Under the pieces are notes generated by a model. It worked only from the letters and a program-made list of their open reading frames with translations, was not told the origin of the DNA and did no database searches. A DNA stretch of 10,164 nt, taken from Cognatazoarcus sp050305135 (lineage in GTDB: Bacteria > Pseudomonadota > Gammaproteobacteria > Burkholderiales > Rhodocyclaceae). The stretch is taken from positions 1 to 10,164 of the forward strand of contig JBNLET010000095.1 in the NCBI GenBank assembly GCA_050305135.1. Reading direction: 5' to 3'. Numbering within the stretch: position 1 is the first letter of the stretch; every line of letters begins with the position of its first letter. Position numbers and translations under genes: made by a program. Positions 9,998 through 10,164 of this stretch are shown here, in pieces.

Positions 9998-10164
9998 ATG
10001 CACAACGAACTGAAGATCTTCTCCTGCAGCTCCAACCCGCGCCTGGTCGCCGATATCTGCCAGCACCTCGGCGTGCGACCCAGCCCGCTCAGCATCTCGC
10101 GCTTCTCGAACGACAACCTGTTCGTGCAGGTGGAAGATAACGTGCGCGAACGCGACGTGTTCGT
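9998..10164 (+). CDS. prs: Ribose-phosphate pyrophosphokinase (PRPP synthetase), N-terminal part
   Basis: The gene runs off the window edge; 55 codons are visible. PRPP synthetase transfers pyrophosphate from ATP to ribose 5-phosphate in the cytosol and so feeds nucleotide, histidine and tryptophan synthesis. The visible start, MHNELKIFSCSSNPRLVADI, followed by RFSNDNLFVQVEDNVRERDVF, aligns with the family N-terminus. There it corresponds to the FSG-NP-LA opening, the RFSDGE segment and the ENVRG-DVF strand. Two usually conserved spots differ: FSGN/FSGS is FSCS here, and FSDGE is FSNDN, which points to a divergent Prs group or paralogue. The ATG at 9998 is chosen because homology begins immediately after it. 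No clear Shine-Dalgarno precedes it (CTCACCTGCCCGCC). It is divergent from the flavoprotein gene. Confidence 0.8.
   Translation, partial: MHNELKIFSCSSNPRLVADICQHLGVRPSPLSISRFSNDNLFVQVEDNVRERDVF

Noticed and set aside
9975..10013. A 12-codon upstream frame (MLSLTCPPCTTN) overlapping the prs start
   Set aside because: It has no ribosome binding site and no repeat or attenuator structure; a chance ATG is the simplest explanation.
8530..10140. A 536-codon plus-strand frame opposite the flavoprotein gene
   Set aside because: It is antisense to a clear TIM-barrel gene and runs through the prs start in the wrong frame.

Overview
The window is very GC-rich, with strongly GC-biased third codon positions. 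It looks like a chromosomal segment of a high-GC proteobacterium. I would guess a betaproteobacterium, but nothing here fixes the taxon. There is no rRNA or tRNA gene, CRISPR array, insertion sequence or phage gene that I can see.

Left block (minus strand, about 22-2155): a three-gene, apparently co-directional unit crcB - DUF190 - MFS transporter. It is headed by a well-formed fluoride riboswitch (crcB motif) in the crcB leader. P1, the pseudoknot, P3 and the CUGAUGAUGCCUAC core can all be placed base by base. Downstream of the aptamer, two perfect 8-bp inverted repeats and three copies of one heptamer (two GGACGGG, one CCCGTCC) suggest a translational switch that hides or exposes the crcB start. 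The logic is that fluoride switches on a Fluc fluoride exporter (CrcB), with a PII-like DUF190 protein and an uncharacterised MFS carrier in the same transcript.

Middle block (plus strand, about 2460-8433): gltB-gltD, the two subunits of glutamate synthase (GOGAT), 16 bp apart. Both are complete by domain order, but several normally invariant motifs are altered in GltB. As I recall the families, both subunits resemble actinobacterial or Gram-positive GOGAT more than enteric GOGAT. gltD converges on the next gene, and a perfect 12-bp inverted repeat contains both stop codons.

Right block: on the minus strand (8476-9720) is a nitronate monooxygenase / 2-nitropropane dioxygenase-like flavoprotein with an unusual Cys-rich C-terminal tail. 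A 277-bp divergent intergenic region with a plausible sigma70 promoter follows. The window ends inside the start of a ribose-phosphate pyrophosphokinase gene (plus strand, from 9998).

The most interesting material is the crcB leader switch and its operon, the motif changes in GltB, and the Cys-rich extension of the flavoprotein. I do not see a wholly new multi-gene system.
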